A stretch of DNA of 64,000 nt, taken from NCBI RefSeq assembly GCF_914767665.1, contig NC_059507.1:17668218-17732217 (forward strand), given 5' to 3'. Positions within the stretch are counted from its first letter, which is position 1. Each line of letters begins with the position of its first letter. This document shows positions 10,855 through 24,180 of this stretch, piece after piece. A model generated the notes under the pieces. That model had not been told where the DNA came from and ran no database searches. It saw only the letters and a program-made list of their open reading frames with translations. The stretch is from Harmonia axyridis. Taxonomy: Eukaryota; Arthropoda; Insecta; Coleoptera; Coccinellidae. The translations under genes were made by a program, and so were the position numbers.

Positions 10855-13800
10855 ACAAAAAAATCATTTTTGAAATAAACAAATGAATCACTAAGGCTAA
10901 AAAGCCAGCGCGTGGTTAAAAAGTGTTTTTTTACATAATAAAATTTAACAATTATTTCAACAATGTCTACTGCTTAAATGAGACAATAGGATGACAATGA
11001 TACTAATACTCTGTGAACAACTTATTAAAGTTTTGGGATAATGTCATTAGTGTGCTGTTTTCAGTGATAAGCACTATATGGAACTTTATTCGTGTCTATG
11101 AGATTATGTATTATTTCTCTATCTGTTTCATGAAGGTACTGTTTTGTATGTTTTCTGAATGATATAACTGATGTTGAGTCTTTGATTTTCCTAGGGATGT
11201 TGTTAAATATTCGTGTGCTAAGATAAGTATATCCTCTCTGCCCAATAGTTTTGGATGAATATTCCGTGCGCACCATGTTTTCTTTTTTTGCCCTGGTACT
11301 GTAGTTGTGGTCAATATTCTTTAGGCTACTTTTGTTTTTGAATTGATCTGTCGCTACACGTAGGAAGTAGATTTGTCTGAGATCTAATATTTTACTCTCA
11401 GAATAAAGCAAGGTCGATGAATACGTTCGAGATTTATTGAAACAAATCTTCAGGAATTTTCTCTGTAAAATATCCAGATGAGATAAGTAACTGCTGGCAA
11501 CACCTCCCCAACCTAGGATTCCATACGATAATCTAGACTCGACCAATGCATAATACAGGATTTTCATTTGGTGAGTATTCAATATATCTTTGAAATATAG
11601 AAATTTAAAAATGATGCTTCTGAAAGTACCTACAGTTTTTTTATGTGGACATCCCATCTAATGTGTCTGTCAATATGAACACCTAGATATTTGACAAATT
11701 CTGAGGACTTCAATTGAATAATTTCATCAGCATTTTTTATTTCCAGGTGATTGAAATCGGGGAGATGAGATGAGTAACAAGAAAAAGGTAAAAACGAAGT
11801 TTTTCCAAAGTTTAGTGTTAAATTTTTTTGCTTGAAACGATCTATGATTTGACTCATATCACATTCGACTTTCTTTTTCAGGTTTTTCAGGATGTGTCTT
11901 CATAGAATATTGCCGTGTCATCCGCAAAACTAATGATTTCTCCATTGGTCTGTGAGGTGAGTATATTATTCATGTAAATGACAAATAATACCGGTCCCAA
12001 TACTGTCCCCTGTGGCACCCCATATTGTACTGTTTTTTCTTCACTAAGGACATCTTCGATTGCTACACGTTGCTTTCTGTTACCCAAGTAGTTTTCAAAT
12101 AATTTAAGTACGTTTCCCCTGAATCCTATATCCCGCAAATCCCCCAAAAGCTGTATATGGTCAACAGTGTCGAAGGCCTTTGCGAGATCCAAAATAACAG
12201 CTAGAGAATGTTTCTTCCTATCCAGGCTATTATATATTTTGGATGTCAGTGAACAAATCGCGTCATTGGTGGATTTTTCTTCAATGAATCCAAATTGTTT
12301 TTCAGATAGAAGTTTATTTTTGTCGATGTAACTGAATATTCTGCCCTCTAAAAGTTTTTCAAATACTTTTGCAATGTTACTGATCAGAGTAATGGGTCGG
12401 TAGTTGAGGATTTCGTCATTTTTTCCACTCTTGAATAGTGGCTTTATTATACCAAGTATGAGTGTTTCAGGCCACTCTCCACATTCAATTATTTTATTAA
12501 TCAAAAACGTGAGGGGTTGAGAAATTTCGTTTCTGATTTCTTTTAGTAACTCTGCCCTTATTCCATCAAATCCGGGAGCTTTTTTGTCTTTTAAATTATT
12601 TATAGTAGAGATTGATTCATTTTCTGTTACAGGTGAAAGAAATATTGATGATTGTGTCCGAACTCCCTTCAGTGGTGGAATTGCAGGTGTCTTAATTTTA
12701 TCAGCAAATTTCTTCCCTAGCAATGTAAAATGTTCATTGAATAAGTTAGCTATTTCAACTCTATCAGTGATTGTTCTATTTTCGTATTGTATCCGGTTTA
12801 CAGTATTCTGTTTTTTGGCAGCTTATTATTCCTTCACAGTATTCCAAATTATTTTACTATTACCTTTACTAAGGTCAATTTGTTTTTTATAATATGAGGT
12901 TTTAGCATTTTTTATCAATGTATCAACTGTATTTCGGTATCTCAAATATTCTTTTTTTAGGATGTCATCATTTTTGTTCACTTTGTACTGTTGGAAAAGC
13001 TAGTTTCTGTGATTTATACTCTTGATTCAACCTTTTGTTATCCAGTTTTTTCTTTTAATTTCGTTATGTTTTATTTTAAATGATTTAGAGCAGTTGTGAG
13101 TTGTATTTTTTAAAAGTGATAAGATATAATCTGTCCATGCCTCGACATCCTGTAATGAATAAAACAGGGTCCAATCATGATTTTTTCAACTCATTTCTCA
13201 ATTTATCATATTGGACAATAGTCTTTGTATTAATTGAATTTGCTTGGGTACTCATATGTTTCAGTGGCAACTCCATCAGTGTAGAAGAGTGGTCTGTCAC
13301 ATCTATCTCCAGCACCGCTGACGACACAGCCATCTCGTTTTTTGAGTTTTTATAAAATATATGGTCCAAGCATGTGTTACTCTGTAATCTAGTAGGGCAA
13401 TTTATCAATGAATGAAAATTTGATTCGTACCTTGTATTCAGATAGTCGAAAACAATTTCATCCTCAACCAATATGTTTAAATTTAAGTCACCTGCAATGA
13501 TATGATGGTTTGCATTATATTTTTGAGCTGTTTTCAAATATTCCTTCAGACCCACAACAAATTGCCTCGAATCAGAGTTAGGAGACCTGTATACAGCAGT
13601 TATACACATATAATCATTATCTACTTTGAATTTTACCTCTATTGCTTCGCATTTATCTATACGAACTATTTCAAAGTTGCATCTTAGGCTTGTCGATGTG
13701 TACATCAATACACTATCACATTTGTTTACATCTCCTTCATTGTATGTTATGTTGTATCCCCCTATATGAAATAAATCAACATTGGGAATTTGCCGTTTTT

Positions 13801-14215
13801 CTGTCAAAATTAATATTGAAAATTCATTAATAGTTTCTGATAAATATGCCTTGAGAGTATCTAAATTTTTAGATATACTTCTTATGTTCTGATGTAGAAT
13901 TCTGAAATTATGTTTATCATGTGAAATATGTTCATTGTATTCTTCTATCGTTTCAAACCTCAAGGCATTATGATGTTTATACTAGTAATCTCTTATATAC
14001 TGATTCATTATTAAAAAGTCAACAATATGAAAAGTAATTCTGTTGTTGTAATAAGTTTGTGAAGTTATTTTCTGTTTGTTGAGCGAAGTCGTAGTTTTTC
14101 TGTGGATGCTTGTCCTGGAGTCGGATTCGGTTTTAGTGGTTTTTGAGGTAAATTTTGGTTCGTTGATGATAGCACTTTTTCTATTTGCTGATGGATGCCA
14201 ATCCATCCATAATGG
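10855..14215 (-). mobile_element. LINE L-B nested in Penelope-B (minus strand)
   Basis: The LINE interrupts the Penelope-B reverse transcriptase between the GVAMG and YVDD motifs, so it inserted after Penelope-B. Its 3' UTR is on the left and includes AAGGCTAAAAAGCCAGCGCG near 10892-10911. Its 5' side ends near 14215 with what may be the last part of ORF1. The left limit is uncertain: the 10680-10855 stretch belongs neither clearly to the LINE nor to Penelope-B. I could not settle a target-site duplication. Confidence 0.75.
11061..14008 (-). pseudogene. L-B ORF2 remnant (endonuclease + reverse transcriptase)
   Basis: ORF2 opens with MNQYIRDY at about 14008, matching the MNRFIRDYE start of L-A, and meets a stop almost at once. 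The endonuclease frame (13963-13175) shows HQNIRSISKN, LTEKRQIP, AVYRSPNSD, IIAGDLNLNI, CLDHIFY and VTDHSS. A damaged linker follows, then the reverse transcriptase (12723-11887) with YRPITLISNIAKVFEK, ILDLAKAFDT, YGVPQGTVLGP and SFADDTAIF. Two further frames (11857-11630 and 11657-11061) carry KYLGVHID and the C-terminal region YGILGWGGV. At least four frame breaks make it non-functional. Confidence 0.85.
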
Positions 14216-15199
14216 AACACAGAACAAAAAATTATGTCGAAATACAACAACAAAGCGTTCTTCAGAAGATATGTTGATGATTGTCTCCTAATTACCACAC
14301 CAACAATTATGTAACACATACTACAAGATTTCAACGGTGCTCATACACTATTAAAATTTACAATTGAAGAAGAAAAAGACAGAACATAGGACTTCCTAGA
14401 CATGACACTAATCAACAGAGACAACAAAATACTTACAAAATGGAAAAATAAAAAACAAAACTCCGACCGCATCCTGGACTATTATTCTTACCACCACACC
14501 GGACAAATACGAGGCAAAATAATTGGATATATTGACAGAGCACTTAAACGGACATCACCGGAATTGAGACCAAAAATAATAATAGAATTAAAAGAACGAT
14601 TAATTAAGAACAATCACCCTACAAAGATGACTACACCTCTAATAAACGAGAGAATACATAGACTTTACAACACGAGAACAACTGAAGAAAATAAAGAACA
14701 AAAAACACGAATACCAATTCCCTACACCAAAAATTTGTCTCATAAAATCACAGAAATATTAAAACCTCATAACATTGAATTAGTCCACAAGCCTCAAAAC
14801 TAATTGAAGGAGATTTTCACAAAATTAAAAAATTCAACCCCTAAATCTAAAAATTCTAATGTTGTTTATAGTATTCCGTGCAAAGACTGTGATAAGCAAT
14901 ATATCGGACAGACATCACAGAGATTACACGACAGACTCAACGCTCATAAATACACGAAAAACGCAACAACGGCACTAAACAAACATAAAAAAACCAAAAA
15001 ACATTAATTCGACTATGACGAAACAAAAATACTAACAATTGAACCAAAACGAAAACAGAGAGAAATATGGGAGATGATACACATACAATCGAACTTAGAA
15101 ACAACAGTAAACGATAGACAAGACGTAAAACAACTAAGTCAATTCTATGTACCACTTCTTAAAAAACCAACACAACAAAAAGAAAAACACAAGACCTAA
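14216..15199 (+). pseudogene. Penelope-B reverse transcriptase second half and GIY-YIG endonuclease
   Basis: The frame resumes with SKYNNKAFFRRYVDDCLLI, so the catalytic YVDD is kept (about 14260-14275). After stops at about 14312 and 14390 the fingers-thumb region continues (DYYSYHHTGQIRGKIIGY). A stop at 14801-14803 precedes the endonuclease VVYSIPCKDCDKQYIGQTSQ (about 14860-14920) with RLNAHKYT. Another stop at 15004-15006 separates the last part, which contains REIWEMIHIQSNLETTVNDR. This is the downstream half of the gene that starts at 9255. Confidence 0.85.
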
Positions 15200-15399
15200 A
15201 ACATGACAAATATCAGGGAAGACTGACTGACATTCGTATTCCAACATTGTAATTTGACGAGAAATTGAAGGTACATTTTATTTTAATTAACTTATTTGTG
15301 ATGTAAAATTATTATATGTACTATTCCAAATGTTTTTGTTCTTTTACAGGTTCAATTTTAATTAATTTGTATATTGTGAACTATCGAATTTTTATTATT

Positions 15400-15436
15400 A
15401 TTACTGAAGAAGGAGAGACTCTCCGAAACGTCTAAT
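15400..15436 (+). ncRNA. hammerhead-like ribozyme motif, Penelope-B
   Basis: Stem I is ATTA (15400-15403) with TAAT (15433-15436) and the core is CTGAAGA (15404-15410). Stem II is GGAGA with TCTCC. GAAAC (15425-15429) runs directly into GTC (15430-15432). All paired positions are intact. Confidence 0.75.
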
Positions 15437-15514
15437 TAAATATTCTTATATGAAACAAACATCATCATTGAAAACCTGACACATCCAAATAAAGGAAACC
15501 ATAGTAACTATATA

Positions 15515-15732
15515 CAGGGTGGCCATTTGAAAACGAAACAGACGAGATTACAGACGAAATAAAGTTTTTCGATAGAAATGCTCGGACAGGTCGATTTCTG
15601 TTTCGAGGGGGACAACTTAAGATGTAGGTTACGGACGCATAGCGCTTCAACCCTTGTTACTACAACCCTCACCCCCAAATTTTGAATAGGGAAGATGGGG
15701 TGAGTGATACCTCATTTGAAAGGTATTTTTAT
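15515..15732. mobile_element. fragment of a CAGGGTG-type TA-inserting DNA element
   Basis: After TATA the sequence starts CAGGGTGGCCATTTG, a terminus of the same style as the foldback elements at 41429 and 61747. No matching right terminus is seen: the sequence runs into the family F end at 15733. No coding potential. Confidence 0.4.
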
Positions 15733-15862
15733 AGGGCTTTCGGCCCTCATCAGTACGGTGAACAAGTGTTAGAATGTGCAACACTTGAAAGATGTTGTTG
15801 ATGTTGTTGACTCTGTTTGTTTGTTGTTTCTTTCAAGTGTTGCACATCCTAACACTTGTTCA

Positions 15863-15904
15863 CCGTACTGATGAGGGCCGAAAGCCCGGAACACGTGTCT
15901 ACGG
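15863..15904 (+). ncRNA. hammerhead ribozyme-like motif, family F copy 1
   Basis: This copy has the canonical core CTGATGA (15868-15874). Stem I is CCGTA with TACGG and stem II is GGGC with GCCC. The GAAA box reads GGAA (15888-15891), a single core change, and is followed by C-ACGT-G and the cleavage triplet GTC (15897-15899). The change in GAAA probably inactivates this copy. Confidence 0.8.
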
Positions 15905-16157
15905 TTAGTTTTTCTCTGAGAGGGAATGTCCTTATCCTTATATTTTGTTTTAATTACCCTCGTTATCCTTCCCACATGTATTATTCCTGGACTAGGATGT
16001 CACGCAGTTAGCTATAGCTTTCCGCGTGGTGATGTCGGTTGTTGCCCAAAAAACTTTGGGTCTTCCTGCTGAAACCACAAATGGACTGCTGGCTTCTGTT
16101 GTTGACTCTGTTTGTTTGTTGTTTCTTTCAAGTGTTGCACATCCTAACACTTGTTCA

Positions 16158-16199
16158 CCGTACTGATGAGGGCCGAAAGCCCGAAACACGTGCCTACGG
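16158..16199 (+). ncRNA. hammerhead ribozyme-like motif, family F copy 2
   Basis: Stem I is CCGTA (16158-16162) with TACGG (16195-16199). The core CTGATGA and the GAAAC box (16183-16187) are intact. The cleavage triplet reads GCC instead of GTC because of a C at 16193. It is broken at a different base than copy 1. Confidence 0.8.
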
Positions 16200-16268
16200 T
16201 TAGTTTTTCTCTGAGAGGGAATGTCCTTATCCTTATATTTTGTTTAAATTACCCTCGTTATTCTTCCC

Positions 16269-16286
16269 ACATATATATATATATAT
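16269..16286. repeat. (TA)n microsatellite
   Basis: Short TA tract between the family F end and the poly-T that marks the 3' end of R4-2. Confidence 0.85.
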
Positions 16287-17785
<1,499 letters not shown>

Positions 17786-17876
17786 TTCGTAAGAAAATTA
17801 TTAATCGCAATATATCTAATGGATAAGAATGTTGGGATGTTTCGATCTAGGAAATTCAGTGATACACTTTTATATC

Positions 17877-17916
17877 ATCCAAGCTTTCGGTAAGACTTCT
17901 TACCTTTCTCAAGGAT
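17877..17916 (-). ncRNA. hammerhead-like ribozyme motif, Penelope-C copy 1
   Basis: On the minus strand stem I is ATCC with GGAT, the core TTGAGAA, stem II GGTAAG with CTTACC, then GAAA and GCTT. Core positions 3 and 8 are U and A, the stem III pair is G-C, and the cleavage triplet is CTT, which satisfies the NUH rule. Confidence 0.65.
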
Positions 17917-18243
17917 CTGCAATATATATTAAATATAAACATTACAAATAGCAAGTTCACAAAACTAACGTACATATATTGTGGTTTTATTCCTTCCTGT
18001 TGATATTATTTCAAAATATTCAAAAATCAAAATAGTTCAACCCAACTACTCTCTCACACTAATAAAGATTAAACAAGTAACAAATATTATTGATAACACT
18101 CATTTATTCTGTCAGACATCAATTCATGTAAGGTAAACAAACCATGACACCATCCGTCAAAGAGAGATATAAATGACAACTGTTTGGTTCCACAGAATTA
18201 TATTCACTTTCTTAATTTTGTTTATTATTTTCAGGTGTTGAAA

Positions 18244-19802
18244 CTACGAAATGGTGGATGCGAAATTTTTTGATAATTCTATCAAGTAGGAGTAGATGTT
18301 ATTAAGATTGTTAGTATCTTGTTTTGTATTCATAGTATTGTCAGTCACTGCTATTGATAACATCTCCAAGAATAATCTTTTATGGTAATAGGGTTCCTTA
18401 AACAGTATTTTTGTGTTAGAATAATCTATTACATGATCATTGTTGTTCGCATGTATAGCTAAGGCACAAGTTCTTAAATTTCTTCTTGCATCACTCTTAT
18501 GAGACGTTATTCTTTCTTTGATCCATCTGGAAGTCTGTCCTATGTATGTTCTCTCACAACTGCCACAAGGTATACTATACACGACTCCAGATTCATATTC
18601 TTCTTTTTCTCTGTCTTTCAAGCGGCTGAATCCTAACTTAAATAATGGATGTTTCATAGTTTTAACAATCTTGATATGTTTGTAGTCCTTGAAAATCAGG
18701 GAAATTATATAAGAGAGTACTGGTATGTATGGTATAGTGGCGTAAACGATGTCAGCTCGGTCAATCATGGCATCGGTGTTTAATGACATGGTGACTTCGA
18801 CTGGGGGTGAAGATGATGTATTGCAAAGTAACTTATTAAGTAATTTTATCGGGTATCCAATCATTACAAATAGCTTTTTTAGTTTGAAAATACATTGACT
18901 ATGAAAAGTTGGATGTGTCAACCTTAAGACTCTAGTTTTCATCTGTGTGACTAGATTTAGCTTCATATTTTGAGGATGGCAAGATCTATAATGCAAATAT
19001 CTGCCAGAGCTATTAGGCTTGTTATACCAATCAGTCCTCAACACTTCTCCCATTCTTATCACCCTGATGTCTAAAAAAGGTATGGAGTTGTCAACCTCTT
19101 CTTCTGCCGTGAATTGTAGGTGGGTGTTATAACTGTTGAAATGTTCCAGAACTGTAGCAAGTGATCCCTCTGGAATCATACATATCAGATCGTCGACATA
19201 CTTCTTTAAAAAGGGCATAACAAAAGGCAAACCGGGCAGTACCGAAGTCAAAAGATCATCTAGCACATATTGTGCCAAAATAGGGGAAAGTTTACCTCCC
19301 ATTGGAGCACCTAAGGTCTGCCTGTAATATCTTCCTTGATATGTGAAATAGGTGTTGTCGAAGATGAACCTTACTAATTCCAACAGGTCGTTCTGTGACA
19401 TCTGAGTATGCCGAGAAATTTCATTCCAATGTCTGACAACGCTCAGCTCTACTAATTCAAAAGGTATGTTGGTAAATAAGGAGACCACATCCAAGCTGAC
19501 CAGCACGAAATCAGGCGGGCATTTGAAGTTATTTATGAAGTCTGAAAATGAAAAGGAATCAGGAACATAAAATTCATTATCTCTGTTGTACGAGATTGTT
19601 AGTAGATCTGTCACATATTGGGAAATGCAGCTAGTTGGAGCATCTAATGACGATATTATAGGTCGTAAAGCAAGTTGAGGCTTATGTACCTTAGGTAATC
19701 CATAAAATTTTGGTACTTTTGAATTGTATAAAGTGTGTTTCTCAATAATACCTGAATCATCTCCTATTTCACGTCTTACTTTAATCATTAATTTATTTGA
19801 CT
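18244..19802 (-). CDS. Penelope-C copy 1 reverse transcriptase + GIY-YIG endonuclease (5'-truncated)
   Basis: One uninterrupted frame runs from the palindrome loop to the stop at 18244, about 520 codons from the element itself. Motifs in order: FYGLPKVHKPQLALRP, LVSLDVVSLFTNIPFE, TLGAPMGGKLSPILAQ, catalytic KKYVDDLICM, then the endonuclease GVVYSIPCGSCERTYIGQTS with KERITSHKSDA and FLEMLSIAV. No start Met is expected because the N-terminal domain is missing. The open frame beyond 19802 belongs to the loop and the other arm and is not part of the gene. Confidence 0.9.
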
Positions 19803-19826
19803 TTTGTTGGATTGTGCTTGTTGTCA

Positions 19827-21348
19827 AGTCAAATAAATTAATGATTAAAGTAAGACGTAAAATAGGAGATGATTCAGGTATTATTAAGAAACACACTATA
19901 TACAATTCAAAAGTACCAAAATTTTATGGATTACCTAAGGTACATAAGCCTCAACTTGCTTTACGACCTATAATATCGTCATTAGATGCTCCAACTAGCT
20001 GCATTTCCCAATATGTGACAGATCTACTAACAATCTCGTACAACAGAGATAATGAATTTTATGTTCCTGATTCCTTTTCATTTTCAGACTTCATAAATAA
20101 CTTCAAATGCCCGCCTGTTTCGTGCTGGTCAGCTTGGATGTGGTCTCCTTATTTACCAACATACCTTTTGAATTAGTAGAGCTGAGCGTTGTCAGACATT
20201 GGAATGAAATTTCTCGGCATACTCAGATGTCACAGAACGACCTATTGGAATTAGTAAGGTTCATCTTCGACAACACCTATTTCACATATCAAGGAAGATA
20301 TTACAGGCAGACCTTAGGTGCTCCAATGGGAGGTAAACTTTCCCCTATTTTGGCACAATATGTGCTAGATGATCTTTTGACTTCGGTACTGCCCGGTTTG
20401 CCTTTTGTTATGCCCTTTTTAAAGAAGTATGTCGACGATCTGATATGTATGATTCCAGAGGGATCACTTGCTACAGTTCTGGAACATTTCAACAGTTATA
20501 AAACCCACCTACAATTCACGGCAGAAGAAGAGGTTGACAACTCCATACCTTTTTTAGACATCAGGGTGATAAGAATGGGAGAAGTGTTGAGGACTGATTG
20601 GTATAACAAGCCTAATAGCTCTGGCAGATATTTGCATTATAGATCTTGCCATCCTCAAAATATGAAGCTAAATCTAGTCACACAGATGAAAACTAGAGTC
20701 TTAAGGTTGACACATCCAACTTTTCATAGTCAATGTATTTTCAAACTAAAAAAGCTATTTGTAATGAATGGATACCCGATAAAATAACTTAATAAGTTAC
20801 TTTGCAATACATCATCTTCACCCCCAGTCGAAGTCACCATGTCATTAAACACCGATGCCATGATTGACCGAGCTGACATCGTTTACGCCACTATACCATA
20901 CATACCAGTACTCTCTTATAGGATTTCCCTGATTTTCAAGGACTACAAACATATCAAGATTGTTAAAACTATGAAACATCCATTATTTAAGTTAGTATTC
21001 AGCCGCTTGAAAGACAGAGAAAAAGAAGAATATGAATCTGGAGTCGTGTATAGTATACCTTGTGGCAGTTGTGAGAGAACATACATAGGACAGACTTCCA
21101 GATGGATCAAAGAAAGAATAACGTCTCATAAGAGTGATGCAAGAAGAAATTTAAGAACTTGTGCCTTAGCTATACATGCCAACAACAATGACCATGTAAT
21201 AGATTATTCTAACACAAAAATACTCTTTAAGGAACCCCATTACCATAAAAGATTATTCTTGGAGATGTTATCAATAGCAGTGACTGACAATACTATGAAT
21301 ACAAAACAAGATACTAACAATCTTAATAACATCTACTCCTACTTATAG
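19827..21348 (+). pseudogene. Penelope-C copy 2 reverse transcriptase + GIY-YIG endonuclease
   Basis: This is the opposite-arm copy of the gene at 18244-19802. It has lost one A near 20117 (the strand encoding CPPDFVLVS), which shifts the frame in the middle of the reverse transcriptase. A stop at about 20785 replaces a Leu codon, and a one-base deletion occurs near the C-terminus at about 21344. The motifs TLGAPMGGKLSP, KKYVDDLICM and YIGQTSRW are otherwise identical to copy 1. Confidence 0.88.
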
Positions 21349-21710
21349 AATTAACAAAAAATTTCGCATCTACCATTTCGTTGTTTCAACACCTGAAAAT
21401 AATAAACAAAATTAAGAAAGTGAATATAATTCTGTGGAACCGAACAGTTGTCATTTATATCTCTCTTTGACGGATGGTGTCATGGTTTGTTTACCTGACA
21501 TGAATTGATGTCTGACAGAATATATGAGTGTTATCAATAATATTTGTCACTTGTTTAATCTTTATTACTGTGAGAGAGTAGTTGGGTTGAACTATTTTGT
21601 TTTTTGAATATTTTGAAATAAGATCAACAGGAAGGAATAAAACCACAATATATGTACGTTAGTTTTGTGAACTTGCTATTTGTAATGTTTATATTTAATA
21701 TATATTGCAG

Positions 21711-21750
21711 ATCCTTGAAAAAGGTAAGAAGTCTTACCGAAAGCTTGGAT
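21711..21750 (+). ncRNA. hammerhead-like ribozyme motif, Penelope-C copy 2
   Basis: Stem I is ATCC (21711-21714) with GGAT (21747-21750), the core TTGAAAA (21715-21721), stem II GGTAAG with CTTACC, then GAAA (21739-21742) and GCTT. It differs from copy 1 only at the tolerant position 7. Confidence 0.65.
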
Positions 21751-21841
21751 GATATAAAAGTGTATCACTGAATTTCCTAGATCGAAACATCCCAACATTC
21801 TTATCCATTAGATATATTGCGATTAATAATTTTCTTACGAA

Positions 21842-21847
<6 letters not shown>

Positions 21848-21875
<28 letters not shown>
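21848..21875. repeat. (TA)n microsatellite
   Basis: Short TA tract after the 3' end of Penelope-C copy 2. Confidence 0.9.
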
Positions 21876-22068
21876 GGGTTGGGCGTCAATTAAGATAAGA
21901 AAATATAATGTTATAAATAGGAAACAATATGTTATTGTCAGTCAGTCAGATAGATAGTCAGATAGATAGTCAGCTTCAGAATCATCTTAGATTCATCCTA
22001 TTGTTCATTTCCATATTTCCTTGTAAATAAATTCGTTTTTAAAAACGTGGTTTTCTCAACGAAAAACA

Positions 22069-22074
<6 letters not shown>
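21876..22074 (+). other. unclassified 200-bp fragment between TA tracts
   Basis: The fragment contains a short GATAGATAGTCA repeat and AATAAATTCG near 22027, and ends with AAAAACGTGGTTTTCTC. The composition and a possible polyadenylation signal are reminiscent of the end of an LTR, but no second copy is present and I do not recognise the family. Confidence 0.3.
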
Positions 22075-22116
<42 letters not shown>

Positions 22117-22124
22117 TATATATA

Positions 22125-22205
<81 letters not shown>
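22075..22205. repeat. (TA)n microsatellite
   Basis: Long TA tract with a few interruptions before Penelope-A copy 2. Confidence 0.95.
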
Positions 22206-22207
<2 letters not shown>

Positions 22208-22431
22208 ACAATTTTAATTCCCAATATACAACAATAGTTATAAGTAAGCTAACTATGGAACAATGGCAAAAGTTTAAAGGAATTGTTGGGGATGTTGATG
22301 AGGCCATCAAGAAGAATGTTTAATGTTATCAAACACTATGTGAATTTTATTCCTTCAACTTGTAACTGAGTATGATAAGGGGTGTGGGAAAATTGATAAG
22401 TGTTATAATTTCACTCTTCTTTATTTCATTT

Positions 22432-22471
22432 AGTCGACGTTTCGATCCCGATGGGGACCTTCTTCAGGACT
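22432..22471 (-). ncRNA. hammerhead-like ribozyme motif, Penelope-A copy 2
   Basis: Identical in all paired and core positions to the motif at 8567-8606, on the minus strand. Confidence 0.75.
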
Positions 22472-22907
22472 CTACAATAGCAATAGAAAACAGTCAAAAA
22501 CATGGCAATCACAAAACATGTAAAAATAGTACATACCGAAATACAGAGTTGTAAAGATCTTATTTGAACACAAATCAATAGCTCTCAAGAAAGCAATGAA
22601 CAAGAACATCAACAAATTTAGCGAAAAAAGATCTGATATTTCGTTAGCACAAGAGTAGAAATCAATTATCATATGTAAATAAGGTAAACAGAATAATCAA
22701 CAAAATGAGAGGTTGTCAAAAATGTTGTCAACCAGACTTGCCACAGAATACACGCACATGACAAATGAAACATAGAATAGCATTAAATCACACCTGGTCG
22801 CAGTAATTCACTCTCACCGAACTCAGAACAAATGCGATTATTGAAAGACTCCATGAACCGAATCCAATCCACTCTCACAGAAATAGTCCGGAACATAGAT
22901 TTCATTA

Positions 22908-23912
22908 TTACGTTATCCCGACTGTAGAACTTGTGGAAATATTCATTCCATTTGATCCATCCAATTCACTGCCACCAAACTGGTCATAATGAATCAAATA
23001 AGTATAGATGGAGCTAATATTGTTTACATCCCTTCTGTAATTCATAGAACAAGTGTGGCGTTTAATATGGTACATCTCTAAGAAACATCTTTTCTTTCCA
23101 CTAACTGCACATTCAAGAATTTTGGTGGAATCATAATCCATTGGGTGATCTTTGTCCCGGGTATGGTCTGCTAGGGCACAAATCTTATTTGGATTCTTGA
23201 TGTCGCTCTTGTGTTGAGCAATCCTTCTCTTCAAAAGCTGAGATGTCTGACCAATATACACCTCACTACATATTGAACATGGAATACAATATACCACACC
23301 ACTCATATTATCAACAGTCATCCTATCTTTCACTCGACTGTATAGTCTGTCAATTTTAAAATAAGATTTCGGAATCAATTTAATTTGTGTGGTCTTTAGG
23401 AGGTTAATTAATGCATAAGTCATACCATTTATTAGGGGAATAGAAGAGTAAAGAATTCTATCTACGTTCTCAGTGTCCACAGTGGTGGATGCGCCCCTCT
23501 CTCCATTCGTTGGCTGTCTCGAAGGAGTGGTATTGTATATCAATCTGGACAACAACCTCTTTGGGTATCCATTCTCTAGCATCAATTGTAACAATAACCT
23601 CAGATTCTGCTGCCTTAGACTTGGATGGGCAACTTTTTCGATGCGATTCTTCAATCCTAAAATCATGTTTACCTTTTGTCCATGTGGATGATTGGAAAAA
23701 TAGTGTAAGTATCTCCCTGAACTTGTTGGCTTTCGGTACCAATCCAGAACCAGCCTATTTTCCGGTGTTCGAATCACCCTTGTATCCAGGAATGGGACAC
23801 CACTCGCTGTTTCTTCCTCCAACGTAAACTGTATACTTTCATGTTCACTGTTAAACCTGTTTAGAACGAAAGCAACCTGGTCTTTAGGTACAGCACATAT
23901 TAGATCATCATC
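22908..23912 (-). pseudogene. Penelope-A copy 2 polyprotein (severely 5'-truncated)
   Basis: The frame begins within the catalytic motif (DDLICAVPKDQ) at the junction palindrome and reads through FTLEEETASGVPFLDTRV, the GIY-YIG endonuclease (GVVYCIPCSICSEVYIGQTS) and the C-terminal YRRDVNNISSIYTYLIHYDQ to the stop at 22908. It lacks most of the reverse transcriptase, although what remains is uninterrupted and very close to copy 1. Confidence 0.85.
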
Positions 23913-24042
23913 TAAGATGATGATCTTGAGAGCTATTGATTTGTGTTCAAATAAGATCTTTACAACTCTGTATTTCGGTATGTACTATTTTTACATGTTT
24001 TGTGATTGCCATGTTTTTAACTGTTTTCTATTGCTATTGTAG

Positions 24043-24082
24043 AGTCCTGAAGAAGGTCCCCATCGGGATCGAAACGTCGACT
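24043..24082 (+). ncRNA. hammerhead-like ribozyme motif, inverted end of Penelope-A copy 2
   Basis: Intact copy of the family A motif on the inverted 3' end, with stem I AGTC/GACT and triplet GTC at 24076-24078. Confidence 0.75.
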
Positions 24083-24180
24083 AAATGAAATAAAGAAGAG
24101 TGAAATTATAACACTTATCAATATTCCCACACCCCTTATCATACTTATAACTATTGTTGTATATTGGGAATCAAAATTGT

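Larger units (their letters stand above)
8863..15510 (+). mobile_element. Penelope-like element family B, split by a nested LINE
   Basis: The left 280 bp (8863-9145) is an inverted copy of the 3' end (15230-15510). The direct element then starts at about 9146 with AAAAACCTGACACATCC. Coding sequence occupies 9255-10690 and resumes at about 14216-15199, the gap being LINE L-B. The 3' end carries a hammerhead-like motif at 15400-15436. Multiple stops and frameshifts make it a dead copy. It is the only Penelope copy here that retains both the N-terminal domain and the endonuclease. Confidence 0.88.
15733..16268 (+). mobile_element. Penelope-like element family F: tandem and inverted 3' ends
   Basis: A short inverted end (15733 to about 15795) faces two direct copies of the same 3' end (15810-15975 and 16100-16268), each with a hammerhead-like motif followed by ACGGTTAGTTTTTCTCTGAG and ending near CCCTCGTTATCCTTCCCAC. 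The two direct copies are separated by about 125 bp that includes CCGCGTGGTGATGTCGG. No reverse transcriptase remains. A 30-bp piece of the same end recurs at 54417-54446 next to family E coding sequence. Confidence 0.65.
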
